Below are positions 1 to 6,610 of a stretch of 6,610 nucleotides of DNA, piece by piece. The position numbers and the translations under genes are program-made. The stretch is from positions 1 to 6,610 of the forward strand of contig JADFXZ010000121.1 of assembly GCA_015233265.1 (NCBI GenBank), written 5' to 3'. Source of the stretch: Nitrospirota bacterium (GTDB taxonomy: Bacteria > Nitrospirota > Thermodesulfovibrionia > Thermodesulfovibrionales > Magnetobacteriaceae). The notes below the pieces were generated by a model, which worked only from the letters and a program-made list of their open reading frames with translations, had not been told where the DNA came from and did not search any database. Each line of letters starts with the position of its first letter. The first letter of the stretch is position 1.

Positions 1-993
1 GCCGCTCCGATAGGCATTCACGCCCATAATGACTCAGACTGCGCCGTGGCAAACTCGCTTGAGGCCGTTGCGGCCGGGGCGGTACAGGTGCAGGGGACTA
101 TAAACGGGATTGGCGAGAGGTGCGGCAACGCAAATCTATGCTCTATCATCCCCAATCTCCAGCTCAAGTTAGGTTATGATTGTCTTGGCGGCGGCGGGGC
201 TGCCCTTACTCAGCTTAGAGACGTATCGCGCTATGTTACGGAGATTGCAAACATGCCACACTTTAAACGACAGCCATATGTCGGCGACAGCGCCTTTGCC
301 CACAAGGGTGGGATGCACGTAAGCGCCATCCAAAAACACTCAGCCACATATGAACACATCAAGCCTGCCCTTGTTGGAAACTCCCAAAGGATCCTGATAT
401 CAGATCTCGCAGGCAAAAGCACTCTTCAGAGGAAGGCTGAGGAGTTTGGGGTACACATGGGGGGAAAAGCAAGCACACAAAAACTTCTTGACCGTCTGAA
501 AGACCTTGAAAATCAGGGCTACCAGTTCGAGGGGGCTGAGGCCTCTTTTGAGCTTATGATAAAGAAGGAGACCGGCCAATATAAGGAGTCCTTTGAGTTT
601 CTTGGCTTTCAGCTTATAACCCAAAAGACGTGCAGGGAAAGCGGCTCAACAAGCACGGCGATTATAAAGATGAGGCTTCCCGACGGCGAACTCGTCCATA
701 CGGCCGCCGAGGGCAACGGCCCAGTCCACGCCCTTGACAACGCGCTGAGAAAGGCGCTTGAGCGCTACTACCCAGCCCTCAAAGATGTATCATTGCATGA
801 CTACAAGGTCAGGGTGCTCTCCGGCGGCGCAGGAACATCCTCTGGCGTTCGGGTACTTATCGAATCCGGCGACCACAGCGCGCGTTGGGGCACAGTCGGC
901 GTAAGCTCCAATGTCATAGAGGCGTCGTGGCACGCCCTTGTGGACAGCATCGAGTATAAACTCCATAAGGATAGGCTGATTGACGATAAATAA
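1..993 (+). CDS. cimA: Citramalate synthase, C-terminal part (5' end outside window)
   Basis: Cytosolic enzyme that condenses pyruvate with acetyl-CoA to (R)-citramalate, the first step of the threonine-independent route to isoleucine. The frame is open from base 1, giving 330 visible residues and a TAA stop; family members have about 520-530, so roughly 200 N-terminal residues are missing. Visible residues 7-11 read HAHND, the metal-binding HxHND signature of the isopropylmalate/citramalate synthase family. Residues 35-44 read NGIGERCGNA, another family signature. FAHKGGMHVSA (about 99-109) is in the form typical of the CimA branch rather than classical LeuA. Residues about 200-325 form the LeuA-type allosteric dimer domain (HTAAEGNGPVHALD, VRVLSGGAGT, ASWHALVDSIEYKL), which in this family usually binds an end product such as isoleucine. 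The GTG at base 46 lies inside the conserved barrel and is not the start. Function is assigned by family; an isopropylmalate synthase is the less likely alternative. It converges on the minus-strand operon. Confidence 0.94.
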   Translation, partial: AAPIGIHAHNDSDCAVANSLEAVAAGAVQVQGTINGIGERCGNANLCSIIPNLQLKLGYDCLGGGGAALTQLRDVSRYVTEIANMPHFKRQPYVGDSAFAHKGGMHVSAIQKHSATYEHIKPALVGNSQRILISDLAGKSTLQRKAEEFGVHMGGKASTQKLLDRLKDLENQGYQFEGAEASFELMIKKETGQYKESFEFLGFQLITQKTCRESGSTSTAIIKMRLPDGELVHTAAEGNGPVHALDNALRKALERYYPALKDVSLHDYKVRVLSGGAGTSSGVRVLIESGDHSARWGTVGVSSNVIEASWHALVDSIEYKLHKDRLIDDK

Positions 994-1286
994 CAGCACT
1001 CAGTTTGCGGAGTTCTCAGTCGTCCAATTTGCAGTATAGGCTGTCACGTCAGCGCTTTAGAGCCATCTGCCGGTATGAGGGATTTGCTTCAAAATGAGAT
1101 TATTAAAAGAAAGCTGACAACCAAGGTCTCCGCAGCGTAGCTCAGAAAATAAGGGAACTTGTGCTTAATATCATCTTGGTCTTCGAGTGCTTGCGTATGT
1201 CAAAAAACTCAGCTTCTACGGTATGTGCTTGTTGGACAATAAAGTTATCACGCACGATCATCCGTTGTAATCGAACTTTTTAGGTA
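994..1286. other. Convergent intergenic region without a recognised gene
   Basis: These 293 bases separate the ends of two convergent transcription units. I see no strong hairpin followed by a T run for either direction; the best inverted pairs are short (GCTG/CAGC at 1040-1053, and ACCAAG/CTTGGT at 1120-1125 and 1175-1180). The minus strand has protein-like stretches broken over several frames: about 1279-1145 (contains VQQAHTVEAEFFDIR), 1199-1092 (contains ALEDQDDIKHKFPYFLSYAA) and 1116-1060 (contains NNLILKQIPHTGRWL). They could be remnants of a decayed gene. The plus strand also has one open but ATG-poor frame over part of the same bases, so the signal is ambiguous. None of it matches a family I recognise. 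Confidence 0.6.
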
Positions 1287-3314
1287 TTACACTGGCCGGA
1301 TAGCCTTTATGAGCGCCTTGAGGCGGCGTATTTGCTCTTTTGTGAATCGCTCGTCCCTGTAGTAGAGCTTTTCGAACTCTACGGCGAAATTCCCCGCTTT
1401 TTGTCTGAGGGCGTCATCTGTTATGGTCGATACGAACTCCTCAAGGCCGTCTGATGGCCTTTTGTCAAACCCGAATTTCCTGAGTTTCCTGAGATAGCCT
1501 CCGAGAAGCCGTTTCTCAGGAGCGGTTTTATTAAAGAAGATATGCCTCATCACTGCTATAAATAATATTACCGCAAGGACTGCCGCACTGGCTCTTGCCG
1601 CCGTTTTAAGCTGCCCATGGATTTTCGACAGTGAGAGCTTCATAGCAGGAATCCTAATATTAGTCCTTAGTTTATTAAATAGCTGTATCTGTCTGTCGAA
1701 ATTGTAGTTAATCACAAATACACCCCAATAGTAATTGAGTGAGTCAATGGCTGACTGAAGTGTTCGCAAGAGTCCGCCGCGTGAGCCTATGTCGAAAGAG
1801 AAGGCCGCCGCAGGTGTTGGGTCAAACCGTGTCCATCCCGGAGATTGCTGAGCTTGTCCGTCGATATATGCCTCTACCCACACATGGGCGTTTTTCTGCA
1901 ACACCATGTAGTAGCCGCCGATGGTGTTATACTGCCCGCCCTTGTAGCCTCCGACTACATTGGCGGCTATGCCGGAGGCACGAAGCATTACGGCCATAGA
2001 CGAGGCAAAGTATTCGCAGTTTCCCGATTTCGTCTTAAACAGAAACTCACTAAGCGGCAACTGGGACAAGGGCAGGTTCTCAAGCGAATAGGAGTAGCCG
2101 CCGTCTCTGAGGTATGCCAATATTGCAAGGGCTGAGGCGCGACTGTCTTTGCCTTTGGTCAGCGTGTGAGCCAGCGTAATGATTTCTGCGGGAATGACCT
2201 TCGGCAGTTCCTTGTATTTTTCAATATCCACTGGCGGGGCGTTGCCCTCAGGGTGTTGTTCCTCTATCACCGAGACAGCGTCATAGCGCAGTTTCCCTTT
2301 TACTGGCTCTTTTGCCAGATACATAAAGCCGCCCGGGGAATGTGCATGTTTGAGGAATATACTAATGGGCTTATCCAGGGCAAAGACGTATCTATTCCCA
2401 TACGGCTCAAGATAAATAGTCTGTGGGATTCGCCTGCCTCGCAGCGGCGGGTGATAGTCGTTGTCTGCGTGTGAGTGGGAGTCTGACAGCGAGGACTTCC
2501 ATGACGTACCGTCAAAAACATCGAATAAAATCCCGCGCCAGTAGAGCTGGTCATCTCCAATTTGCTCCATAACCGCCCTGAATATAACGCTTGTGTCCTG
2601 CGAAATGGCGGATACGCCGCCAAGTGTAACACTATCCGAAAAGCCGGAGCGTCCATTGCCCGCACGGTTTAAAAAATTGAAAAACGGGTAGTCCGTCCTC
2701 GGCAGCACAAAGAAAATAATCGCGGCCATAGGTATAGCAAACAGTGGAATCACCATTGTCTTTAGGACAATCTTTACGAATACCTCCCGCTGCATAACCA
2801 GCCGCGGCACCTGCGAATAATAAGTAAGCAGCACGATGGCTGACGAAATAAGAAAGAAAAATATTATAAAGTAAAGAAAAAACGACAAATCAATAGACAA
2901 AAGGGCAGCCCCGGCAAGCAAAAACAGGCTGAGCAGGTAAATCTGCATATAGTCTCTGAATCTCTTCTGCTCAAGAAACTTAATCGAAAGCAGGATTAAC
3001 AGCGCCTCAACCGCTGGCTCAACAAGGTCTTCTCCGTACATTCTGTATACAGACAGTATAATCACAATCACTGACAGCGCGTTGATAATCCAGCGCGGCA
3101 CATATCCTTCGGAGCTGTCGTGTGTGGCGGCGCTCTTTTGATAATCGAGATACACAGCTATGGCAACCACGATGACAAATATGGCGCTAAAGACGAACTC
3201 CACATCCACGGCCACGCTGATAAACCCCGTCAAGGCAATCGCATATGAGATTATCTTCACAGCTGTTTCAACTCGTATGGAGTGGATGTATCTTATCGAC
3301 AGCGGCAGGTGCAT
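1287..3314 (-). CDS. TgpA/DUF3488-type transglutaminase-like membrane protein
   Basis: A 675-residue inner-membrane protein with a papain-fold transglutaminase-like domain probably facing the periplasm. Hydrophobic segments lie at about 18-36, 40-56, 75-92, 101-112, 124-140, 143-166 and 183-205 (DUF3488/TgpA N-terminal region), with one more at about 576-594 after the enzyme domain. The core domain (about 380-505) has the full catalytic triad: Cys433 in GNCEYFASSMAVMLR, His477 in NAHVWVEAY and Asp498 in RFDPTPA. The tail (about 600-670) resembles the DUF4129 region usual in these proteins. The Pseudomonas aeruginosa homologue TgpA is essential, but the substrate of this family is poorly defined. 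An in-frame TAA lies 6 bases upstream of the ATG, so translation cannot begin earlier; no good Shine-Dalgarno is seen. It is the last gene of the minus-strand run, 25 bases after the c-di-GMP gene. The moxR and DUF58 genes that often neighbour this family are not adjacent here. Family assignment is firm, precise role unknown. Confidence 0.93.
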   Translation of the reverse strand: MHLPLSIRYIHSIRVETAVKIISYAIALTGFISVAVDVEFVFSAIFVIVVAIAVYLDYQKSAATHDSSEGYVPRWIINALSVIVIILSVYRMYGEDLVEPAVEALLILLSIKFLEQKRFRDYMQIYLLSLFLLAGAALLSIDLSFFLYFIIFFFLISSAIVLLTYYSQVPRLVMQREVFVKIVLKTMVIPLFAIPMAAIIFFVLPRTDYPFFNFLNRAGNGRSGFSDSVTLGGVSAISQDTSVIFRAVMEQIGDDQLYWRGILFDVFDGTSWKSSLSDSHSHADNDYHPPLRGRRIPQTIYLEPYGNRYVFALDKPISIFLKHAHSPGGFMYLAKEPVKGKLRYDAVSVIEEQHPEGNAPPVDIEKYKELPKVIPAEIITLAHTLTKGKDSRASALAILAYLRDGGYSYSLENLPLSQLPLSEFLFKTKSGNCEYFASSMAVMLRASGIAANVVGGYKGGQYNTIGGYYMVLQKNAHVWVEAYIDGQAQQSPGWTRFDPTPAAAFSFDIGSRGGLLRTLQSAIDSLNYYWGVFVINYNFDRQIQLFNKLRTNIRIPAMKLSLSKIHGQLKTAARASAAVLAVILFIAVMRHIFFNKTAPEKRLLGGYLRKLRKFGFDKRPSDGLEEFVSTITDDALRQKAGNFAVEFEKLYYRDERFTKEQIRRLKALIKAIRPV

Positions 3315-3339
3315 AAATTAAATAGACCGGCGCTGTGAG

Positions 3340-5625
3340 TTAGGCAGAGACAGGTGCGCCACCGGCGGTCTCTCTTTTGATCAGGATGAAGTATTGCTCT
3401 TCTATCAACTGCTGTGATATGTCTTCAGCCGGCATGGGGGCGCTAAAGAGGTTGCCCTGCGCCTCATCGCATTTCAGTGTGCGCAGAAACTCAAGCTGCT
3501 CGAATGTCTCTACCCCTTCGGCTGTTACAGTCATATTAAGCGTATGGGCAAGCGCTATGATTGCCCTTGCTATGTCAGCGTAATCCATGTCCGTGGTAAC
3601 ATTTTTTGTGAACAACCGGTCGATTTTCAGCGAATCGATAGGGAATCGTTTGAGGTGGCTCAGCGAGGAGTACCCTGTTCCAAAGTCATCGATAGTCAGA
3701 CAGAGTCCGAGGGCCTTCAGCTCTTTGATAGTGACAATTGACTGCTCCACATCCTGCATTATTGTGCCTTCTGTCAGCTCAAGCTCAAGTCTGTTTGGGG
3801 CAAGCCCCGTGTCATCGAGGGTCTGTTTTATAATACCGGTCAGATTTTCCTGCTGAAACTGGCGGTTATGGATTTTCACGGCTATGTGTATGTGCTGAAA
3901 CCCCTGAGCCTGCCACTGGCTGCCCTGAGTGCATACGCGGCGTAGAAACCACTGTCCGATAGGGATGATAAGGCCGCTTTCTTCGGCGACGGAGAGGATT
4001 TCCTTATTGCCGGCATCCTCCAGACCATCGATTTCCCAGCGCAAGAGAGCCTCAAGCCCTATAATCATGCCTGAGTTTATGTCGAGCTGCGGTTGATACG
4101 TGATTTTAAAGAGCTGTTTTTCGAGATTCTTGCGAAGGCTGTTTTCAATTTTGAGCCGTTTAACCGCCCGTTCATTCATGCCGGCGGAGAAAAACTGGAA
4201 ACCATTCCTTCCACTTTCTTTTACCTGATACATAGCAATGTCGGCATTTTTCAAAAGGACGGCGCTGTCGCGGGCATCGTTGGGGAAGATACTAATTCCA
4301 ATACTGACGCCAACGGAACACTCATGACCTTTGAGATGAAATGGCCTCGATAGGGCGTCGATTATCTTTTTCGCCACACTGGCCGCAAATTTGTCGCGCA
4401 CAATGTTACTTAGAATGATAGTGAACTCATCGCCGCCCATGCGGGCTACCGTGTCGGATTTGCGCACGCTGTCGGCAAGACGCTGCGAGGTCTCTATGAG
4501 CAATAAGTCCCCTATGTTATGCCCCATTGTGTCGTTTATCAGTTTAAAGTTATCCAGATCAAGGAATAACAGCGCCACCATGCGTGAATTACGAATGGCC
4601 TGCTCTAAGGCCTGGCTCAAGCGGTCATTAAACAGCACGCGGTTTGGAAGTCCGGTTAACGGGTCATAGTGTGCAAGGGTTTTAAGCATCTGCTCGTTTT
4701 TACCTCTTGAGACGGCATTAGCAAATATCTCGCTTATCATCTTCACAAGCAGGACATCCTCGCTCGTCCACTGCCTTTGTGATAAGATAGTGGAAAAGGC
4801 GAGAAACCCCGCAGGGTCTCCGGCTAATGCCATCGGGGCAACTATCATCGACTTTATGCCTTCTCCAGATAAAATTGACCGTTCCGGCTCAGGCAGCGCT
4901 TCCAGTGTGTCTATGCAAACGACCTCTACTTTGGCAATTATTTCCCTAAACCACGGCATGGAGTTGGATGTAAATATTTTTAACTTATCGCCCTCCGCGT
5001 GTTCAAGCAACAGTGTATTGCATTTGCCCGGGCTGTTGGGCAGCCTGTTCGGGCTCCACATAAACAGCTCATCAGGCACACCCGCCTCCGAATACAGCAC
5101 CGCACAGCTGTTGTCAACCCCAAGGACAATTCCAACATGCTCGAGTGCGTTTCTTATCTCCGATTTTATTTCGCTGCCGGCTATGTTTATAAAACCAGTC
5201 GATATAGAGGCGATAAGTTTATCTATCTGGAGCCGGTACTGCATGGACTCTACCGAGAGGTTGCGTGCGGTTACGTCGCGTGCGGTCATGGCATAACCTA
5301 TCAGGGTGTTGCCGACTCCCAATATGGCTGAAATCTTTGCTTCAATATGTCTTTGCCCCCCAGCGGCATTGTCCTTTATAAAGGTATAGACGTGTTCGCC
5401 TTTTTTTCTTACCTGCTGCATTGCGGTTTGGAAGCGCTCTGCGTCGATGTTTTCTATCGCATGGACTTCCAGCACAGACTTGCCTATAGTTTGAGCCGCG
5501 TGATGGCCGAACATATCCTCAGCAGCCGGATTCATGTATCTGATAATCAAATCCACATCGGCAGCCACTATGGCTATATCTACAGAGGAGCGTAGAATGC
5601 CTTCAAGCAAGAGTGCGGTATCCAT
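3340..5625 (-). CDS. PAS-GAF-GGDEF-EAL cyclic-di-GMP signalling protein
   Basis: A 761-residue protein without membrane segments, so probably a cytosolic sensor that makes and/or degrades cyclic-di-GMP. Domains in order: PAS with PAC tail (about 5-120), GAF (about 139-305), GGDEF (about 314-477), EAL (about 495-745). The GGDEF domain looks catalytic: DLDNF at 356-360, GGDEF at 397-401, and the inhibitory RxxD site (RKSD, 388-391) exactly five residues upstream. The EAL domain keeps EALLRW (525-530), ELTE (616-619), DDFGTGYSS (646-654), LKIDR (666-670), AEGVET (702-707) and the Gln of EAQG (723). However, the metal-ligand Asn normally in the V-N-[LI]-S motif is Lys584 (AVKIHNRQF), so phosphodiesterase activity is doubtful. 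PAS and GAF ligands cannot be predicted from sequence. The ATG lies 2 bases after the acs stop with a weak GGCAGG upstream, suggesting translational coupling. Domain calls are secure; net activity is inferred. Confidence 0.95.
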   Translation of the reverse strand: MDTALLLEGILRSSVDIAIVAADVDLIIRYMNPAAEDMFGHHAAQTIGKSVLEVHAIENIDAERFQTAMQQVRKKGEHVYTFIKDNAAGGQRHIEAKISAILGVGNTLIGYAMTARDVTARNLSVESMQYRLQIDKLIASISTGFINIAGSEIKSEIRNALEHVGIVLGVDNSCAVLYSEAGVPDELFMWSPNRLPNSPGKCNTLLLEHAEGDKLKIFTSNSMPWFREIIAKVEVVCIDTLEALPEPERSILSGEGIKSMIVAPMALAGDPAGFLAFSTILSQRQWTSEDVLLVKMISEIFANAVSRGKNEQMLKTLAHYDPLTGLPNRVLFNDRLSQALEQAIRNSRMVALLFLDLDNFKLINDTMGHNIGDLLLIETSQRLADSVRKSDTVARMGGDEFTIILSNIVRDKFAASVAKKIIDALSRPFHLKGHECSVGVSIGISIFPNDARDSAVLLKNADIAMYQVKESGRNGFQFFSAGMNERAVKRLKIENSLRKNLEKQLFKITYQPQLDINSGMIIGLEALLRWEIDGLEDAGNKEILSVAEESGLIIPIGQWFLRRVCTQGSQWQAQGFQHIHIAVKIHNRQFQQENLTGIIKQTLDDTGLAPNRLELELTEGTIMQDVEQSIVTIKELKALGLCLTIDDFGTGYSSLSHLKRFPIDSLKIDRLFTKNVTTDMDYADIARAIIALAHTLNMTVTAEGVETFEQLEFLRTLKCDEAQGNLFSAPMPAEDISQQLIEEQYFILIKRETAGGAPVSA

Positions 5626-5627
5626 TG

Positions 5628-6610
5628 CTATTGCCTGCCGTGCACCAGGTCATCCACAACCAGCGGGTCGGCCAGTGTGCTTGTGTCGCCCAAGTTGTCG
5701 ATGTCTCCTTTGGCGATATTTCTAAGGATTCGACGCATGATTTTGCCGCTTCTGGTCTTTGGCAGCGCCGGGGAGAACTGCAGCTTGTCCGGAGTTGCAA
5801 TTGCCCCTATTACCGATCTGACATGCTCGATTAATTGCTTTTTTAACTCATCAGAGTGTGTGTAGCCCTCTTTCAACGTGACATACACATATAACCCCTC
5901 GCCCTTGATGTCGTGAGGAAAGCCTACAACGGCGGCCTCGGCAACAGATTCGTGGCTTACAAGGGCGGACTCCACCTCGGCAGTGCCAAGCCTGTGGCCG
6001 GAGATATTTATTACGTCGTCAATTCTGCCCATCAGCCAGTAGTCACCGTCTTCGTCAACCCGGGCGCCGTCGCCGGAGAAATACACGCCGGGAAACCGCG
6101 AAAAATACACCTCTTTAATGCTCTTGTTCTCAGGGTCGCCGTAGGTGCCTTCGTTTGCTTTTGCAGGGCTGCCGTCTTCTTTTAAAACAGCGGGGATAAT
6201 GCCGGGAAAGGGCTTGTTTGCAGAGCCTGGCTTTAGGGTCATTGCCCCGGCAAGCGGGGTTATCAGGATTCCACCGGTCTCTGTCTGCCACCATGTGTCC
6301 GCAATTGGCAGCCTTCCACCTCCTACCGTATTATAGTACCACATCCAGGCCTCGGGGTTTATTGGCTCACCCACTGAGGCAATCAGCCTCAAAGAAGACA
6401 GATCATGTGCCTTAACCCACTGGTCTCCCTCTTTCATCAGTGCCCTGATGGCCGTAGGTGCTGTATAAAATATGTTGACGCCGTGTTTTTCCACAATATT
6501 CCACAGCCTGCCAGGATTGGGGTATGTGGGAATACCCTCGAAGACAATCGTCGTAGCACAGTTACTCAAGGGGCCATAAACAACATAACTGTGTCCTGTT
6601 ATCCAGCCAA
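5628..6610 (-). CDS. acs: Acetyl-CoA synthetase (AMP-forming), C-terminal half (5' end outside window)
   Basis: Converts acetate, ATP and CoA to acetyl-CoA through acetyl-adenylate in the cytosol. The frame is open to the right window edge, giving 326 visible residues of the usual 650 or so, ending in TAG. Visible motifs: GWITGHSYVVYGPL (1-14), FYTAPTAIRALM, ADTWWQTETGG (about 103-113, adenylate-binding), YFSGDGAR (Asp180, ribose/nucleotide contact), GRIDDVINISGHRLGTAE (about 194-211, hinge and CoA side) and PKTRSGKIMRR, whose SGK lysine (Lys289) is the catalytic lysine controlled by acetylation in Salmonella Acs. NLGDTSTLADP near the end is diagnostic of Acs over other acyl-CoA synthetases. 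Odd point: between NEG and TYGDPE (near 6144-6149) about 14-16 residues are missing that normally read like G-x-LVI-x(3)-PWP-x-M-x-R. Catalytic motifs are kept, but activity is uncertain. The TTG at 6569 lies mid-protein and is not a start. It is the first visible gene of the minus-strand run. Confidence 0.95.
   Translation of the reverse strand, partial: GWITGHSYVVYGPLSNCATTIVFEGIPTYPNPGRLWNIVEKHGVNIFYTAPTAIRALMKEGDQWVKAHDLSSLRLIASVGEPINPEAWMWYYNTVGGGRLPIADTWWQTETGGILITPLAGAMTLKPGSANKPFPGIIPAVLKEDGSPAKANEGTYGDPENKSIKEVYFSRFPGVYFSGDGARVDEDGDYWLMGRIDDVINISGHRLGTAEVESALVSHESVAEAAVVGFPHDIKGEGLYVYVTLKEGYTHSDELKKQLIEHVRSVIGAIATPDKLQFSPALPKTRSGKIMRRILRNIAKGDIDNLGDTSTLADPLVVDDLVHGRQ
5634..5639 (-). 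promoter_or_regulatory. Weak Shine-Dalgarno for the c-di-GMP gene
   Basis: GGCAGG on the minus strand lies inside the last codons of acs, with 8 bases between its AGG and the ATG at 5625. It supports that ATG as the start and implies that ribosomes finishing acs could re-initiate directly. The match is only partial. Confidence 0.35.

Noticed and set aside
46..993. Shorter cimA reading starting at the GTG at base 46
   Set aside because: The frame is open back to base 1 and encodes the conserved HAHND metal-binding motif before the GTG, so the gene is truncated by the window edge.
1131..1195. tRNA-like pieces: GCGTAGCTCAG near 1135-1145 and TTCGAG near 1182-1187 at about the right spacing
   Set aside because: The D stem, T stem and acceptor stem do not pair, so no cloverleaf can be drawn.
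1142..1261. 39-codon minus-strand ORF with ATG, 25 bases after the TgpA-like stop
   Set aside because: No Shine-Dalgarno, no recognised family, and the protein-like signal moves to another frame part-way; treated as part of the possible decayed stretch.
994..1286. Rho-independent terminators for the convergent genes
   Set aside because: Only 4-6 base inverted pairs without a following T run were found by eye.
4790..5296. 168-codon plus-strand ORF opposite the PAS/GAF region
   Set aside because: It is antisense to a well-supported coding sequence, has no recognisable domain and is best explained as a shadow frame.
1287..5625. A LapD/LapG-like pair (c-di-GMP receptor with periplasmic cysteine protease)
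   Set aside because: The c-di-GMP protein has no membrane segments, HAMP or periplasmic domain, and the transglutaminase-like protein is a multi-pass TgpA type, not a secreted LapG type.
5628..6569. Shorter acs reading starting at the TTG at 6569
   Set aside because: The same frame continues to the edge with conserved Acs residues (GWITGHSYVVYGPL), so the TTG is an internal Leu codon.

Overview
The window is a compact piece of bacterial chromosome with ordinary housekeeping and signalling genes. It holds four protein-coding genes in two convergent groups. I see no mobile element, CRISPR array, rRNA or convincing tRNA. GC content looks moderate. The type of citramalate synthase and the acetyl-CoA synthetase sequence would fit an anaerobic or deep-branching Gram-negative such as a Nitrospirota or Desulfobacterota member. 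This placement is a guess from sequence flavour, not a demonstration. The TgpA-type protein has its enzyme domain predicted outside the inner membrane, which agrees with a Gram-negative envelope.

Layout. Bases 1-993 (+) are the C-terminal part of citramalate synthase (cimA); the start lies off the left edge. Bases 994-1286 are a convergent intergenic gap with no recognisable gene, though its minus strand has a few short protein-like stretches in shifting frames. Bases 1287-6610 are a minus-strand run of three genes read right to left: the C-terminal half of acetyl-CoA synthetase (acs, entering from the right edge), a soluble PAS-GAF-GGDEF-EAL cyclic-di-GMP protein, and a membrane-anchored TgpA/DUF3488-type transglutaminase-like protein. 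The acs stop and the next ATG are separated by 2 bases, and the following gap is 25 bases, so the three genes are probably co-transcribed.

How the genes may work together. CimA makes citramalate from pyruvate and acetyl-CoA for isoleucine synthesis, and Acs makes acetyl-CoA from acetate, so both touch the acetyl-CoA pool, but they are on opposite strands and not one operon. The acs / c-di-GMP protein / TgpA run could link acetate use to c-di-GMP signalling and to an envelope function, but this rests only on gene order.

Two protein-level oddities stand out. The acetyl-CoA synthetase lacks a block of roughly 14-16 residues that family members normally carry. The EAL domain has lysine where the catalytic-site asparagine is expected, while its GGDEF domain, including the inhibitory RxxD site, looks intact. 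I found no clear sign of a new multi-gene system.
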